In this document: in pieces, positions 1 through 11,161 of the stretch | Layout of the letters: every line of letters starts with the position of its first letter | Numbering within the stretch: position 1 is the stretch's first letter | Assembly: GCA_020736575.1 (NCBI GenBank) | Contig: JAGPYM010000002.1 | Location: 2,046,001-2,110,000 of the forward strand | Length of the DNA stretch: 64,000 nucleotides | Direction of reading: 5' to 3' | Source: Thelonectria olida | Taxonomy: Eukaryota; Ascomycota; Sordariomycetes; Hypocreales; Nectriaceae | Program-made: the position numbers and the translations under genes | The notes under the pieces: model-generated | Seen by the model: the letters and a program-made list of their open reading frames with translations, nothing else | Databases searched by the model: none | Told to the model about the DNA's origin: nothing

Positions 1-2215
1 CGTGCTCTCGGCTCTCTCGACATGGGTGGGAGGATCACCATGAAGGATCAAGGCTGTTTGTTGAGGGTTTGAGTTTGACGATGCACACATCCCTTGAACC
101 CGTTCGTCCTACGGCTCTTGGCCATGCCATGACGGGCTATTCGGGTGGTGGTGACAGGCTTGCACTGTGACGCAGGGAAGGTTTGTTTTGCGTTTGATGG
201 TTGATTTGAAAAGATGCACATTGATGAGTTCGTCCTGCAGCTCAGTTGTTGACAGATTGACGGGGCGATCATTCACTTGAACCATCAATTCCTTCATTGT
301 GGACACTTCGCGACAAGAATAGCTTTCATTGTTAATCAAACTGATTGAGATCGTAGTTACCGACTCTACCTTGGCTTGACACTATCGCTGGAGGCCACTT
401 CCGGCCGGACCGTCACCGTCTCACCCGCTGGCAATCATGGCACACCACGGAGGGACGCAAAAACAACCACGGTCATGAGCCTATCGAAACGCCTTGCCAG
501 AAAGGCCAGGGGCATCCAAACGGCGCCCCCATCTGGCCAAACCGTCCCACAGTCTAACGAGCTCTTGTGCACTGGAGTCCTCTTCTAGTGGCCCCCGGAC
601 CTCTGGGCTTTCCACTGGGCTTTCAAGCTGCCTCCGCTTTCTGGGGTTGAAGGGATTGAGAGGGGCGGGCTTTTCAAAGCGCCCAATCCCGACAAGACCT
701 TTTGGAGAAGCCCAATGACTTCCCATGCGCATCTTTGTTTGTTTTGTTTGTGCGTATGAAGGGCTCCAGACTCTGCCCGTCGTTCTCTCGACGTCATGGT
801 GGCCAGTGACGATGGAGATGGAGGGATCTGCCCCGTTGCGGTGACTGCAGTCTACGTAGTAAGTTGACTAGATGATAGAGTGGCAACGACAAGTCGATAG
901 CATCTCTCTCTATTGGGGTCTAGACCACCTGTAATACTCTCTCAGCCACATAACCTGAAGCCTTTCGTGAAGCAGAACGAAACAGGACCCGCGTGGTGGT
1001 GCTGCAATGCGCTGGACCGACATTGCATATGAGACAAGACAAGGGGACAGAGCGGCGCTGCACATCCTGGGATGCATTGCACTGCCAGAAAACAGGGCTG
1101 AGGTGGAGGGGAGGCAAAACGAAGGGGGATGCATTCAGCGGGAGGACACGGTGTGGGAGCGACGGGGACAACCAAGCAGGGGGCAGCAGACAAAAAGAGG
1201 GAGAGAGAGAGAGAGAGACGACTGTACGGATACGTAGGAACTTGGTTGGTCAATGGGCGAGTATGTGTGACTTGACTCGTGGTGAGACTCTCGTGTTTGT
1301 TGCGCATCTGCGCAAAGACAACTCTCGCTCTGTCTCCCCCTCATGAGTGCACGCCCGCCCCGGAGGCCAACGGACAAAGCAAACGGAGATCGGACAACAG
1401 CCCGATCCAAGTGCCCCTCCCTTTCCGGACAGTCATGCGTTTCGTCGTGTTCCGGATCGTCATCTGCCCACCCGTCTCCTCTCGCCGTTTCTTCTCTCGT
1501 CTCGCCGGAGCAGCACCAAGGTTAAGTTAGTCTGGCCCTGGCCGTTGCTGTTGCGCGCGTATCGCCCGAAGTCCTAGAGTTGAATCCTCCCGAGATAACT
1601 ATGCAGTATTAACTCGTGGTTAGTTCCGTCTGGGTGGGTTATCCGCCACCGCTCCAAAGCTTGGGGATGGAACGGAGAGCTCCCTCACTGGCGCCTTGTC
1701 ACAGTGGGAGTGGGATGATACTTTCATGCATGCATGCATTCACTCATTCTTCCGTCCTAGACTCTCAACTCGGAGAAGCCCAAGGCCAATGGCCAGTCAC
1801 CTGCTCCGCCCGATCCACACGTAGGGCTGGTGGACGGCATCAAACGTCGTCCCCAAAGAGGCCAGCCAAAAGGGGCCGGAGAGCCGGCGTTGACTCAAGG
1901 CCCCCCCCCGTTCCGGACCTTGCTTTTTCCCTCTTCCATGTTTTTGGACCCCAAATCTGCCCGCCGCCCGCTGCTGTCGGTCGAACTCTCTGTCCTACCC
2001 GCCGACGTGCATCCATACCGTATGTTTGTCTCGGTGCTGCGAGTTTGGTTTCGAAGTTGTCACGGTCCTAGATTTTTTTACCGACGGGCGGAATGGGCTA
2101 GAGCCATGGCGAGCCTTGTTGGTGTTGAAGACGCATCTCCTGAAACTTGCAGTAGCCAAGAGTTGGAGAAAGGGACCTTTTGTTTGTTTGTGCCGTGTGA
2201 AGCCAGTCCTTGGCA

Positions 2216-2249
<34 letters not shown>

Positions 2250-3436
2250 TGATGAGCATCACCCACAAATGTGGTTTATTTACTGCGACTGCATTCGTGC
2301 AGTCCAAAAGCGCGCTACGCCGTAACGCGTATCCTCCGAAGCTGCCGCCCGTGCACAAGATGGAGGGGACACGTATCCACGCAATCAATCGCAGAAGAAC
2401 CAAGACAGCTCCACGTCACTTGCGTTCAGCAGGCCATTGTTGCACTTTTGCGCACGACGAGAGAATCTAATCTGGCCGTGTTCGACTGTTCAGCCCTACC
2501 AGACGAGCCCAGGGGCCAATGATGGGCCAGTTTATCGGGAAGCCTGCCGAACGTGACCCCTCCGTCTCCGAATTGCGACGCGTAATGCATCCTAAGGCAC
2601 CCGTATTCTGGCTTGCGCAGGGGAGTACGTCAACCTCGAGATGGAGACGATTTGATCCGGTCGTGGTCCAAACTCGATACGATGCTTATGATTTTGATGC
2701 CGGAACTGGAAGCGAACCTTGCTGTGCGAATATTCATCGTCTATTCTCTTCTCGTCGTCTGCTTGCGCCCAAGACGACACTGGACCCCTGTCTCCTCGTC
2801 ACATTTGCGCCGTGACCTAAAAATGGTCTCGTTCCGTATTTCTAAGGCAGCCGTTTTCTTTTTTTTTTCCAATTGACTCTGCTCATTCGACAGTCCTTGG
2901 GCTGCGTCTCGGTCCCCTCCCTGCCTCGGTCGGTTGGAGCAAGCGTTTCAACCCCCAATTCGATTGACAGGTGCCTAAGGCTGAATCCACTTGCGCCAAT
3001 CACGCCCGTTTATTGTCGAGACTTTTTGGGGCCCCCCGGCAGCTCGGAACTGGAATTGGGGATAGCTTCAGGGTAGCTTCCCCCGTGTTGAGGCCATCGT
3101 GGGCTCGACTAGACAATGACGCCATCTGAACCAAAGATCCAAGTCCTGGATTTGCCGTCCTCGTCCCGTGCGTGGGAATGGCCTGAACCGATCCGATGGC
3201 GAACCGCTGAGATGCACTGGAGAGTTGGATCGGCGAAAGCATCAATCAACTCACGTCGAGGCTTATTCGAAAGGTGGGTTTGTACACTTTCAACCTAATA
3301 GTCCTCAGCTCTGACAAGTAACCAGGGCCTTTTTTTTTTTTTTTTTAAATTCAAACGCCATAATGATAATTTACTACAGGAAACTAGTCCATCTCTATCC
3401 GTCTAGTAGAAGCGGCCCTGTTGAAACTCGAACCCA
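1..3436. other. Gene-free left end with simple repeats
   Basis: No convincing coding region is visible on either strand; open frames are short, overlap each other and lack fungal codon bias. The stretch holds a GA dinucleotide run (about 1201-1218), a CGA trinucleotide tract (about 2217-2253) and a T run near 3330-3346. It may contain the promoter or terminator of a gene beyond the left edge. Confidence 0.6.
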
Positions 3437-4060
3437 TCAAGCCTGGTACTGCGCATACTCATCATGCGACGGGATGGAAACAACTGTGCACTCCTCATCC
3501 GACAAGGTCAAAGGCGACACTGGCCGAACGCTCTCCTCCCTCATCATGGCCTCTGAAACATACGGCTGTCGATCGCAGCCCATAGAACCGTAGTATCCCG
3601 CCTTGTCGTTCAGATACGTAGTCATAGGTTCATACTCGCTAGCTTCGTACTGTCTAGGAGGAGGCTGCACACCACGCGGGCGCTGTTGCGAATACACTGG
3701 CGGCGGTGCTTGAATGAAACCGTCTCTAGAGTGAACCGAGTCGCCCAGTGCTTTTCGAGACTGGTCCCTCTGCAGTGCCCTGGCTTCGTCAAGCCCGCGT
3801 GTCGCTGATCGTCGGCTCGACTGACGTCGCTGCATCCTCTTGTTAGATCTCTCCTGCCTCCATTTCTCGTACTTTCTACACTCCGGGCAGAGATGCTTCT
3901 TGTATCGCAACGAGTGAGTCGGCGAACACTTCTGGGGGGCAGTGAACAGGGGGACGCAGGTACACGGCTCGTCGTACTGTAAGACGACGGCGCAGGGCTC
4001 TATCTTATTGGGAGCTACCTCGTGGTGGCAGCCGTATCTGGTCCACGTCCTATTACACAT
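3437..4060 (-). CDS. Hypothetical Cys/His-rich protein, 207 aa
   Basis: I do not recognise a named family. The 207-residue intronless frame starts with MCNRTWTRYGCHHE. Its first 65 residues carry spaced Cys and His (C2, C11, H12, H13, then CAVV, CTC, QKC, HLCPEC), which looks like a small zinc-binding module. After that comes a basic, Arg-rich stretch (KWRQERSNKRMQRR) and a low-complexity tail rich in Pro, Tyr, Gln and Ser. Short proteins with such an N-terminal Cys pattern are common in filamentous ascomycetes; that is recollection, not a search. There is no signal peptide or membrane segment. It is divergent from the gene starting at 4544, with 483 bp between the starts. Confidence 0.6.
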   Translation of the reverse strand: MCNRTWTRYGCHHEVAPNKIEPCAVVLQYDEPCTCVPLFTAPQKCSPTHSLRYKKHLCPECRKYEKWRQERSNKRMQRRQSSRRSATRGLDEARALQRDQSRKALGDSVHSRDGFIQAPPPVYSQQRPRGVQPPPRQYEASEYEPMTTYLNDKAGYYGSMGCDRQPYVSEAMMREESVRPVSPLTLSDEECTVVSIPSHDEYAQYQA

Positions 4061-4543
4061 CGTATTAGTTTGGTTGGGTTTGAATCGTACTTGACTTTGA
4101 AGCTGCTGTTGTAGCTGCAGTAGACGTTATGTATCGATGGGCACGCTGAGCTTCCGTCTCTGGCCTACGATAAAGCAGGGGATGGAGCCTTTGATATATC
4201 TTTCGTTTGAACCTTGTTCAACGACTTAGATCTCGCTCTGTTCATCAGTCGCGTTCGGGTTTCAGGTGTATAAGTGCCGTTCGCCTGAACAAAGAAGACG
4301 CCCAACCTAGCGTTTGTAAGTCAGAAAGAGAACAATAGTTTAGCTCGCGCCACTCGCTGAACATGACTTACATGGGATCAATGAACAATCTTTTGTCAAG
4401 ATGATAGGGCTCGTTTGGCTGTTCACGACCAACGATAAAACCAAGCTCATGAAGTTGCGTGTGAACATGAACGCTCAAGCTTCTCCCATGCTCCCTACCA
4501 CAACCTCCTCCTTGTGAACAGAAGAACATCTCCAGCATTCACA
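4061..4543. promoter_or_regulatory. Divergent intergenic promoter region
   Basis: This 483-bp gap separates the starts of two divergently oriented uncharacterised genes and must hold both promoters. No clear TATA box or known operator stands out. Confidence 0.4.
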
Positions 4544-6321
4544 ATGGGCCACCCCCTGGGAGATTTGAACGCCATTGCCTCTCGGATGCCCCTCAACAGA
4601 CGGGCCTCTGCTGAGTCTGAGGTCAAGGACCTGACTGAACAGAGTGGTTCTGAAACTCCAGTCGAACTGAAGAGATCCTCCTCATCCTCGGGTCTCTTCA
4701 ACTCTCCCCTCACCGGAAGCAACCACGAGCCTACGGACTGGGTGAGTGACTTGATTGTGGTGCAGTCCATAGCCATCGCTGACACAGGAGAACAGATCGA
4801 AGCTGACAACCTCCCACCGAACCCGATGCTGTCCAGTCCGGTTGGTTCACCCCCTTCGTCTCTCAAGGCGAGTGACGACAACGAGAACGAACACAATACT
4901 GTATTCCCAGGATATGATTCTGACTCTGCTGAACCCCGCTACGCACGATGTATCTCTGTTGCCAGACAGCGCTTCGAGAGCCGTGCCGCTGCCTCCTCCA
5001 GCACTTCCTCTCCCTACTATCCACAGAAGATCTCTTACCGCGGAGAGATGCCCGAGTACTCTGGAATGAGCTCTATCGGTTCTCCCTACTACCCGCAGAA
5101 GACATCTTACCGTGGAGAAATGCTCGAGTACCCTAGAATGGGTTCTGTTGGTGAGCCTTCTCTGTTCTCTGGCATTCCCACTCACTGGGCTCCGCCTCTA
5201 TACACAGACAACGTCACTCATGGCCAAGAGTTCTTCATCTACTCGGGTGTCGTCTACGAGAACCCTGCCTCTCGCAGCGGTGCCCCTCGGTCTGTGCCGG
5301 ACAACTGCAAGGTAGATATCCCCGTCATCATCACATGGCGATCCCAGGCAGCCATGAAGAAGAACCTCCAGGTTATGAAGTACTTGGACCTCGACACCAA
5401 GAACCTGTACAAGGACGACGTCTACGAGCGTCCCTTCGACATTCAAACCATCGCGGGGGACTTGCACGCCAACCTCGAGGGACTGGAGGTTTCCATGCCA
5501 TCTCGTTCTGCGTCGCCCGTGTCTTCGACATCCCCCGAGGATGAATCGTCTCTGCTCATGTCCTCCAAGGACTCCGACACACTGACGCTGACTCCCAGCC
5601 CTGACCATGCCGGCTTCAAAGACGCCTTGGAAGAAGAAGACGAAGACGAAGACGAGTCTGATCCAGTGCGTATAAACAATCAATATCTGGCCCATCCGAG
5701 CACTTACACCGCAAACTAGACCACCCCAACCAAGAGCACCAACGACAAGGGAAAGGGGCCAGCCTCTCCCTTCGCCGAGTACTTCAACAAGTCTCCCCCG
5801 GACACCAGCAAGTCCCCTCCCCGTCTCGCGCCCCTATCACACGCCCTACTCCCCTCCTCCCAGCCCCTATCCGAACTCAACACCCCCCCGTCGACCCCCT
5901 GCGCCCCTTCCACAGCCCGTGGTCCCCCGCCGGACAGCAGCACGTCATGACCATCCTGCGCGCCCTCGACATGTCACTGTACACGCCCGTCACCATGCTG
6001 GAGCGCTACCTGGCCCGCAACCCGTCCATCATCTGGCACGCCGCCGCCCTGTCCACGCCGCTCCCGACCGCCGCCGCCGGCGACTCGGACGGCGTGCGCC
6101 ACCTGCTGACCACCGGCCCGGCCGCCGCCTTCAACGTCCAGCTGTACGAGGCCCTCCGCGAGGTCGCCTGGCAGAACGGCAACGTGCTGCATGCGATTGA
6201 CATTGCTGCCCATCCGGTTGCTCGCTTGGATGCTATTCAGTGGGCGATGCGGAAGCGCAAGGCTCACGAGCGTGGGATTCGACGGACTGGGGGGCGTACC
6301 ATCAATGGACTCAGGCATTAG
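4544..6321 (+). CDS. Hypothetical protein, frame broken once at a C run
   Basis: Unrecognised. The open frame begins at a GTG (4514), but the first ATG is at 4544, starting MGHPLGDLNAIASRM. Exon 1 (4544-5665) joins exon 2 at 5720 through a 54-nt GT-AG intron (5666-5719), phase 0. The start of exon 2 has clear codon bias (TSPFAEYFNKSPP-like), yet this frame stops at 5948. From about 5890 the good coding frame is the neighbouring one, which runs through a 124-residue block (MTILRALDMSLYTP...) to the stop at 6321. The switch coincides with a run of seven C (5883-5889); one more C would give a continuous 574-residue protein. Residues 156-203 are two copies of a 24-residue unit with core SPYYPQK-SYRGEM. 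An acidic run (EEEDEDEDESD) ends exon 1. A sequencing indel is likelier than a pseudogene, but I cannot tell. Confidence 0.5.
5009..5152 (+). repeat. Two tandem 72-bp units inside a CDS
   Basis: Units at 5009-5080 and 5081-5152 encode two 24-residue copies beginning SPYYPQK and sharing SYRGEM, E-Y and M-S-G. They have diverged at several positions, so the duplication is not very recent. Confidence 0.8.
5666..5719 (+). other. Intron of the 4544-6321 gene
   Basis: GTGCGT donor and CTAG acceptor, 54 nt, phase 0. An alternative acceptor (AG at 5699-5700) would put exon 2 directly into the frame used after 5890, but codon use of the first 150 nt of exon 2 favours the 5719 acceptor. Confidence 0.5.
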
Positions 6322-6451
6322 ATTGTTTCGAATCGTCATGGCTTTTGGTTTTGCAGAGCCAGCCTTCCCGCAAGCTGGACTCAGTCATCATTATGAAGCA
6401 TTCTGCATTTATTCTTAACTGAAAAGCGATACCTGTTCATATCATTAGGAC

Positions 6452-6535
6452 GGCATGGACTCTTAAGAAGTCATTCATCGATAGTACTGGGAGGGCATGA
6501 GCTTTTAAGAAGTCATTCATCGATAACACTGGCGG
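6452..6535. repeat. Tandem 42-bp direct repeat
   Basis: Two adjacent copies start with GGCATG at 6452 and 6494 and share an uninterrupted core TTAAGAAGTCATTCATCGAT, followed by ACTGG. They lie between the convergent 3' ends of the hypothetical gene (stop 6321) and the mannosyltransferase gene (stop 6656). No function is apparent. Confidence 0.8.
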
Positions 6536-6655
6536 GAGGGATGGTCTTCAGTAACTGTACCATAGTCCTTTATAACGACTATTAGAATCTTAACATGATC
6601 AAGCGATTTGCTCTACCGTCACTAACTCCTTGATAGTTGTAACGACACGCTGCTT

Positions 6656-7944
6656 TTATACATGCGCCCAACCATTGTCTGCAAGCACTTGCATCTCGTC
6701 AATCAAGCAATACTCGCCAGGTTCGCGCCGTCCAAGCCCCTCCTTTTCCCAACGTTTCACGCGTTTCCTCACCGTCCACGCCTCCAGCGAGAAGCTCGTC
6801 CAGCGACGCAGGCGGTTAGCCCACAGCCCCCTAAAGATGGCCCACGTAGACAGCCAGGACTCAGAGCCGCTCGGGTGGGTGACCTCGTACGCGGTCGGGT
6901 TGTAGCCGACGCGGACACGCGGGTTGAGAAAGACACCACGGGTCTTGGTGAGTGGGTTGTCTGCGTGAATGAGACAGCATTCAGAGCCTTCGACGTGGTG
7001 CGCTGCTAGACTGTCCGACACGGCACGGAATTTGAGCTGCGAGGATGAGACGAAGGGCTCTGCCGGCATCGCAACTGTCATGGTATGGTGTTAGTGTCGA
7101 CACGAAGGGGGACAAACATAGCGAACGCACCTATACCGTTCCAGCAGCTGCTAACAGGCACGGCATCGATGTGGTTAACTAGGGCATTTCTTGAGCCGCT
7201 GGACTGGAAGTATGGCCAAGTCTGCATGAGATGCGGATAGCCGCCCGTGTCTCTCAGCGCAAACGTATCGTAGTACAGCGGTGGGTTATCAAAGTCGAGC
7301 GAGCACGCCGCAGCATACTCGCCATTGTTAGTGTTGAGGAGTTTCAGTACATCGTCGGGCGTGAAGATGACATCGTTCAGAAAGAGGACCTTGTCAAAGG
7401 TAATGCCCTGCTTGTGAAGCTCCAACAGGTCGCGCAATGTCTTGTTGCGCAAATTTGCCAAGAACGGAATCCTCCTCTTCTGCTTTCCCGTCGGCGTGTC
7501 AACCCAGCCCTCTTCGCCTTGCCACCCTACTTTGATCATTTCCGAGTGCAATTCGTTCGTCATCTCAATGTGCCGAGGCACTCCCCTGCGCGCAAGCTCG
7601 GCATCGAGCGCCGCCAGCGCATCCTTTGTAGTGTCCCAGCTGCCGCTCTCGTGGATGCTGACAAAGACATTTTCCTTCCCCAAGGCTTCGGTCAGCTTCA
7701 GCAGCGCTTCGTTCCAAAAGCGCCAGAGTACGTGGGCGTCGTTCCAATGCAGACTGGCAATGTAGATGCGCTCGGGCGGCTGCGACGGCTTCGGCGTGGG
7801 GGTTCGGTCGGCATCAGCAACTGCACGGTGGATGCGCAGAGCGTCGAGGACACTGATGATGCATAGGAGGAAGAGGAAGATCTTGGGGATTCGAGAGCGG
7901 ACGAGGCGGCGGACGTAGAGGCGGTTCCCGCGGGAGATGATCAT
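6656..7944 (-). CDS. CAP59/CMT1-family alpha-1,3-mannosyltransferase-like glycosyltransferase
   Basis: A predicted Golgi type II membrane glycosyltransferase of the cryptococcal mannosyltransferase family (CAP59_mtransfer), which transfers mannose from GDP-mannose. Two exons: 7944-7131 and 7074-6656, joined by a 56-nt intron (7075-7130); the sum is 410 codons plus stop. The join restores the motif SCWNGIVAMPAEPF. The chosen ATG (7944) gives a short basic tail and one membrane segment at about residues 19-36 (IPKIFLFLLCIISV). The catalytic domain shows IYIASLHWND, FVSIHESGSWD, FLANLRN and KVLFLNDVIF, the last a probable nucleotide-sugar/metal site. A longer open frame upstream of 7944 has no coding look. 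The exact linkage and acceptor cannot be read from sequence. It is followed on the same strand by the PMT4-like gene. Confidence 0.85.
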
Positions 7945-8731
7945 GGTTCCTTCGGACAGTCGAGTGAGTGTAGTCGACGATGGCGAAGCCTCATCATAGA
8001 GGCGGTCGATGTTGGAGAGAATTGGTAAGGAGTGACTAATTTGAGAACAAGATTGGTACCGTTTATGAATGCGCCGCAGACCCAACCATGACGCCGAATG
8101 GCTTGTCCAACTCCGATGTGTCCGGGACAGAGAGGTTGAAGCAAGTTGCTTTGTCCTCATGTCAGCTCGACGCGGTACGTACCTGGCAGCCATGACGCTT
8201 GGCAAGGGGTCGGGTTCCTTTTTAGGGGTTCGTGCCTGCGTGTGGCCTCCATCCACCTCAGTCTGCAGCCCCTGTGTGCGCCCCTATGTACCCCTGTGCC
8301 ACGCGGGGCTCACCCAGAGCTGGCCTCGTATGCACCACCTCAATTCAATTGAAATAAACGTTACGTGGAACTTCCGCATAAGCTTGGGGAAAACGCGTAA
8401 TTAATGGCCATTGACCAAAAATGAGAGAGAGTTATCATTCAGTACAAAGCAAGAAAATAGGTAACCATCTTCTCCGCAACTCCTCCAGTTCACCGCATAT
8501 CTTTCTTTTCTTCCCATGTCATGGTAAGTAGACCGACCCTTCCCTCTCCAGTTGTGTATGTTACATTCCTTGAGACCTTTCCTTAGACCTTGCCAAAGTA
8601 TTGGGTTCTATGGCTTTACTATTCAGCCCACCACTAACATTCATTCCCGCATCTTCAAATGTTCCTACAAGTCCGACTCCATCTCGTCTCAACTGCATTA
8701 GTATAGACAAGATCAACTATCTGCGACTGCT
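7945..8731. promoter_or_regulatory. Promoter of mannosyltransferase gene and 3' region of the PMT gene
   Basis: 787 bp between two minus-strand genes. It must hold the terminator of the PMT gene and the promoter and leader of the mannosyltransferase gene. I see no coding region or distinctive repeat. Confidence 0.4.
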
Positions 8732-11161
8732 CTATTTGGCAAAGTGCAGATCGTATCCGAGCCACTTCCTTCGGAGGACCTGCTCGACCGAGAGGCCAGG
8801 GTAGCCGTAAGTAAGAGGCAAGAAGAAGTACCAGCCGGCGATCAGCACAAGCGTGACAACGAGGAAAGCGATCCAAGCGGGGAACATGCTCTGGCCTGCG
8901 AATCGCTCGCGTGCGGTGACGTGGTGCTTGGGGCCGGCAGCAACCTTCTTGTTCTTGGGCGAGGGCTCATCGACGGGCTCCGAGTTGAAGATAAATTCGA
9001 GGAGGGCACCAGCAACCAGGCAAGAGGCCAGGTGGGCAGGGAGATAATGATGCAAGAAAAGCTGTCGTCCCATGAGGTAGAATGGGAAGTAATGGGTGGC
9101 CCAGGCCAGCCAGAAGAAGCCAGTAGAGTTGTAGAGTCGAGAGCGAGTGCCTGGTTTCACGTTAGTGTGCTGCATGACAATCAAACCTCACTGGGGATAC
9201 ATACGGTGATCCAAGGCATCAATGCCGCGGCGGAGGGAGACCTGATCGGCCAGGATAATACCGGCGTAGACGGCCAACAAACTGCTGGCAAGCCACCAGC
9301 CGATCGGGTTGCCGAGGAAGTAGATCTGCTGGCGAGTCTCGTTCTGAGTCCAGAAGCTGACACCTCGGAGCAGGAAGGGCCACTGGTAAGGGTGGCTAGA
9401 GTAGGGGTGGCTGCTGGTCAGCTTGCTGTTGTGGTAGAACATGGCTCGCTGCAGCTCAAACCACTTCTGCAGGAAGGGCAGGTGCTTAACCTTGCGCTCA
9501 GGCTTCTGGCGGCGAGCGTCATCGGCAGCAAGGGAAGGAATATCCTCTACAATCCAGACGTTGGAGCTAGGGGCAATCTGCTTGTTTCCGTTGATTTCCT
9601 GCTGTTTGTATCCCCACTCAGGCAGGGGCTTGGTGTGAGTCCACATGGCAACCTTGCTGGGGTTGTGAATAAGCTTGAAGTGGCCAGAGACAGACTTGAA
9701 GTTCTGGTTGTTCTTGCCATGCTCAATTCGAACCTCAAAGAGAGTATCGTTCTCGCGCTTGCCAAAGGCTTCCTCAGCGGGAACACAGGTGAACTCCTGG
9801 TTGGTGGGGTAGTAAGGCGAGGCAACATCGTGGGAGAGGAGGATCTTGTCAGTGCCCAAATGACGGAGACGAACGAGATCGTGGTTCTTAACATTGCGAC
9901 CAGTCGTCTTGTCACCATTGGCGGGGAGAATCTCCCAGTAGTTGTTGGTATCGTTGTAAGGATATCCGGTAACCTGCTGGCCCTGGCTGGAGACACGGCC
10001 GTCATCGTATCGGAGAGGGTACTTGTCCTCGTGGCTGTGGAGATAGGTCTTGGTTTCCTTGTGTCGAATGGAGATGCTGTCATAGTACTGGATGTCGATT
10101 GCGTTGGCGAGCATGACGTTGTCGCTGAGGGTCTCCTGGAATTCAGGGGTCATGAAGTCGTCACCGGGACCGGACCGGGTGAGGACAGCGAAATGAACCT
10201 GGAACCAGAAGAGGTAGAAGAGGAAGGGCATCAGAATGAGACCGAAGGCGCGAGCAGCGAAGTGCTTGCCAAATTCGACGAGATTGATCGCACCCTTGGG
10301 TCGGTTGATGTCGAGAAGGTCCCAGAGGTCAATGACGACGGCGGAGCCGATGGTGACGAAGGCGAAAGTACCGACGTACTTGGTGGACATGTCACAGGAC
10401 AGGGCAAAGCCTGTGAGGATGAGCCACTTCCACCACTTCCTAGAGAAGGGTTGGTGTCGGAGCTTGTAGAACTTAATATAGAAGAGCAAGCTGCAAGCCA
10501 TGGCGAGAATCAAGGTGGCATCCAGGAGAATGAGGCGGGTCTGGCCAATGTGGGCGTTGTCAAGGAGGATCAGACCAGCGGCGAGCAAGCAAGCGGGAAG
10601 ACTGTAGCCAGACTCCCACATGATGAGGTACGTCACGGAGACGGTGAGGGCACCGAGGATAGCAGGCAGGGCACGGTAAGCCACGTAGGGGACCTTGTTG
10701 GCGATGTAGGAGTCGCCAATGTTCTCAAAGTGGAAGCGACCATCGTAGCCGACCAGCCAGCCCATGAAGGCGAAGAGGAGCTTGCCGAAGGGAGGGTGGA
10801 CATCGAAGAAGTAGGTTCGCTCGAGGTAGTAGGAGGCGAACTGGAAGCATAGGCGTCAGCAATGGCTAAGGAAGAGAACGGGATTATTAGAGGAAGAGTC
10901 GCATACCTTTCCAAAGTGCACCTCATCGAAGACGACCTCGTTAGGATGGCTAATACCCCAGAATCGAGTGACAAAAGCCAGAATAGTGGTCAGAACGAAG
11001 CCGATCTTGTAGTCGCCTTCGTACTGGGCGGCAGCTCTCTGAGCGCCAGCCTTTGCAAGCTTGTCGAGTTCGGTTTCGGAAGAGGAAGAAGTGGCCTCGG
11101 CCTTTTTCGAGGGCGCAGTCCTCTGTCGCAGGCTGCCCTGCGGCGTGGAAGGACGAGCCAT
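8732..11161 (-). CDS. pmt4: Protein O-mannosyltransferase, PMT4 type
   Basis: An ER polytopic enzyme (GT39) that moves mannose from dolichyl-phosphate-mannose to Ser/Thr of secretory proteins. Three exons: 11161-10907, 10840-9205, 9150-8732, with introns of 66 and 54 nt; the total is exactly 770 codons (769 aa), the usual family length. The first luminal loop contains the essential Asp-Glu pair (VVFDEVHFGK), followed across the intron by SYYLERTYFFDVHPPFGK. The central luminal part is the MIR-type region with YYDSISIRHKETKTYLHSH and YPLRYDDGR; this wording matches the PMT4 (POMT1-like) subfamily rather than PMT1/PMT2. C-terminal membrane segments follow (WLASSLLAVYAGIIL, FPAWIAFLVVTLVLIAGW). 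The start MARPSTPQGSLRQR was chosen as the first ATG of the coding exon. Confidence 0.95.

Noticed and set aside
4514..4543. Extended N terminus of the 4544 gene from 4514
   Set aside because: The codon at 4514 is GTG; the first ATG in frame is at 4544.
4754..4802. Possible intron beginning GTGAGT after the codon for Trp in the 4544 gene
   Set aside because: Candidate acceptors either shift the frame or leave a very short intron, and the unspliced frame reads on without a stop.
8744..10852. A 702-codon open frame on the plus strand opposite the PMT4-type gene
   Set aside because: It starts with GTG, lies antisense to exons whose protein is clearly conserved, and its composition is the reverse shadow of GC-biased codons.
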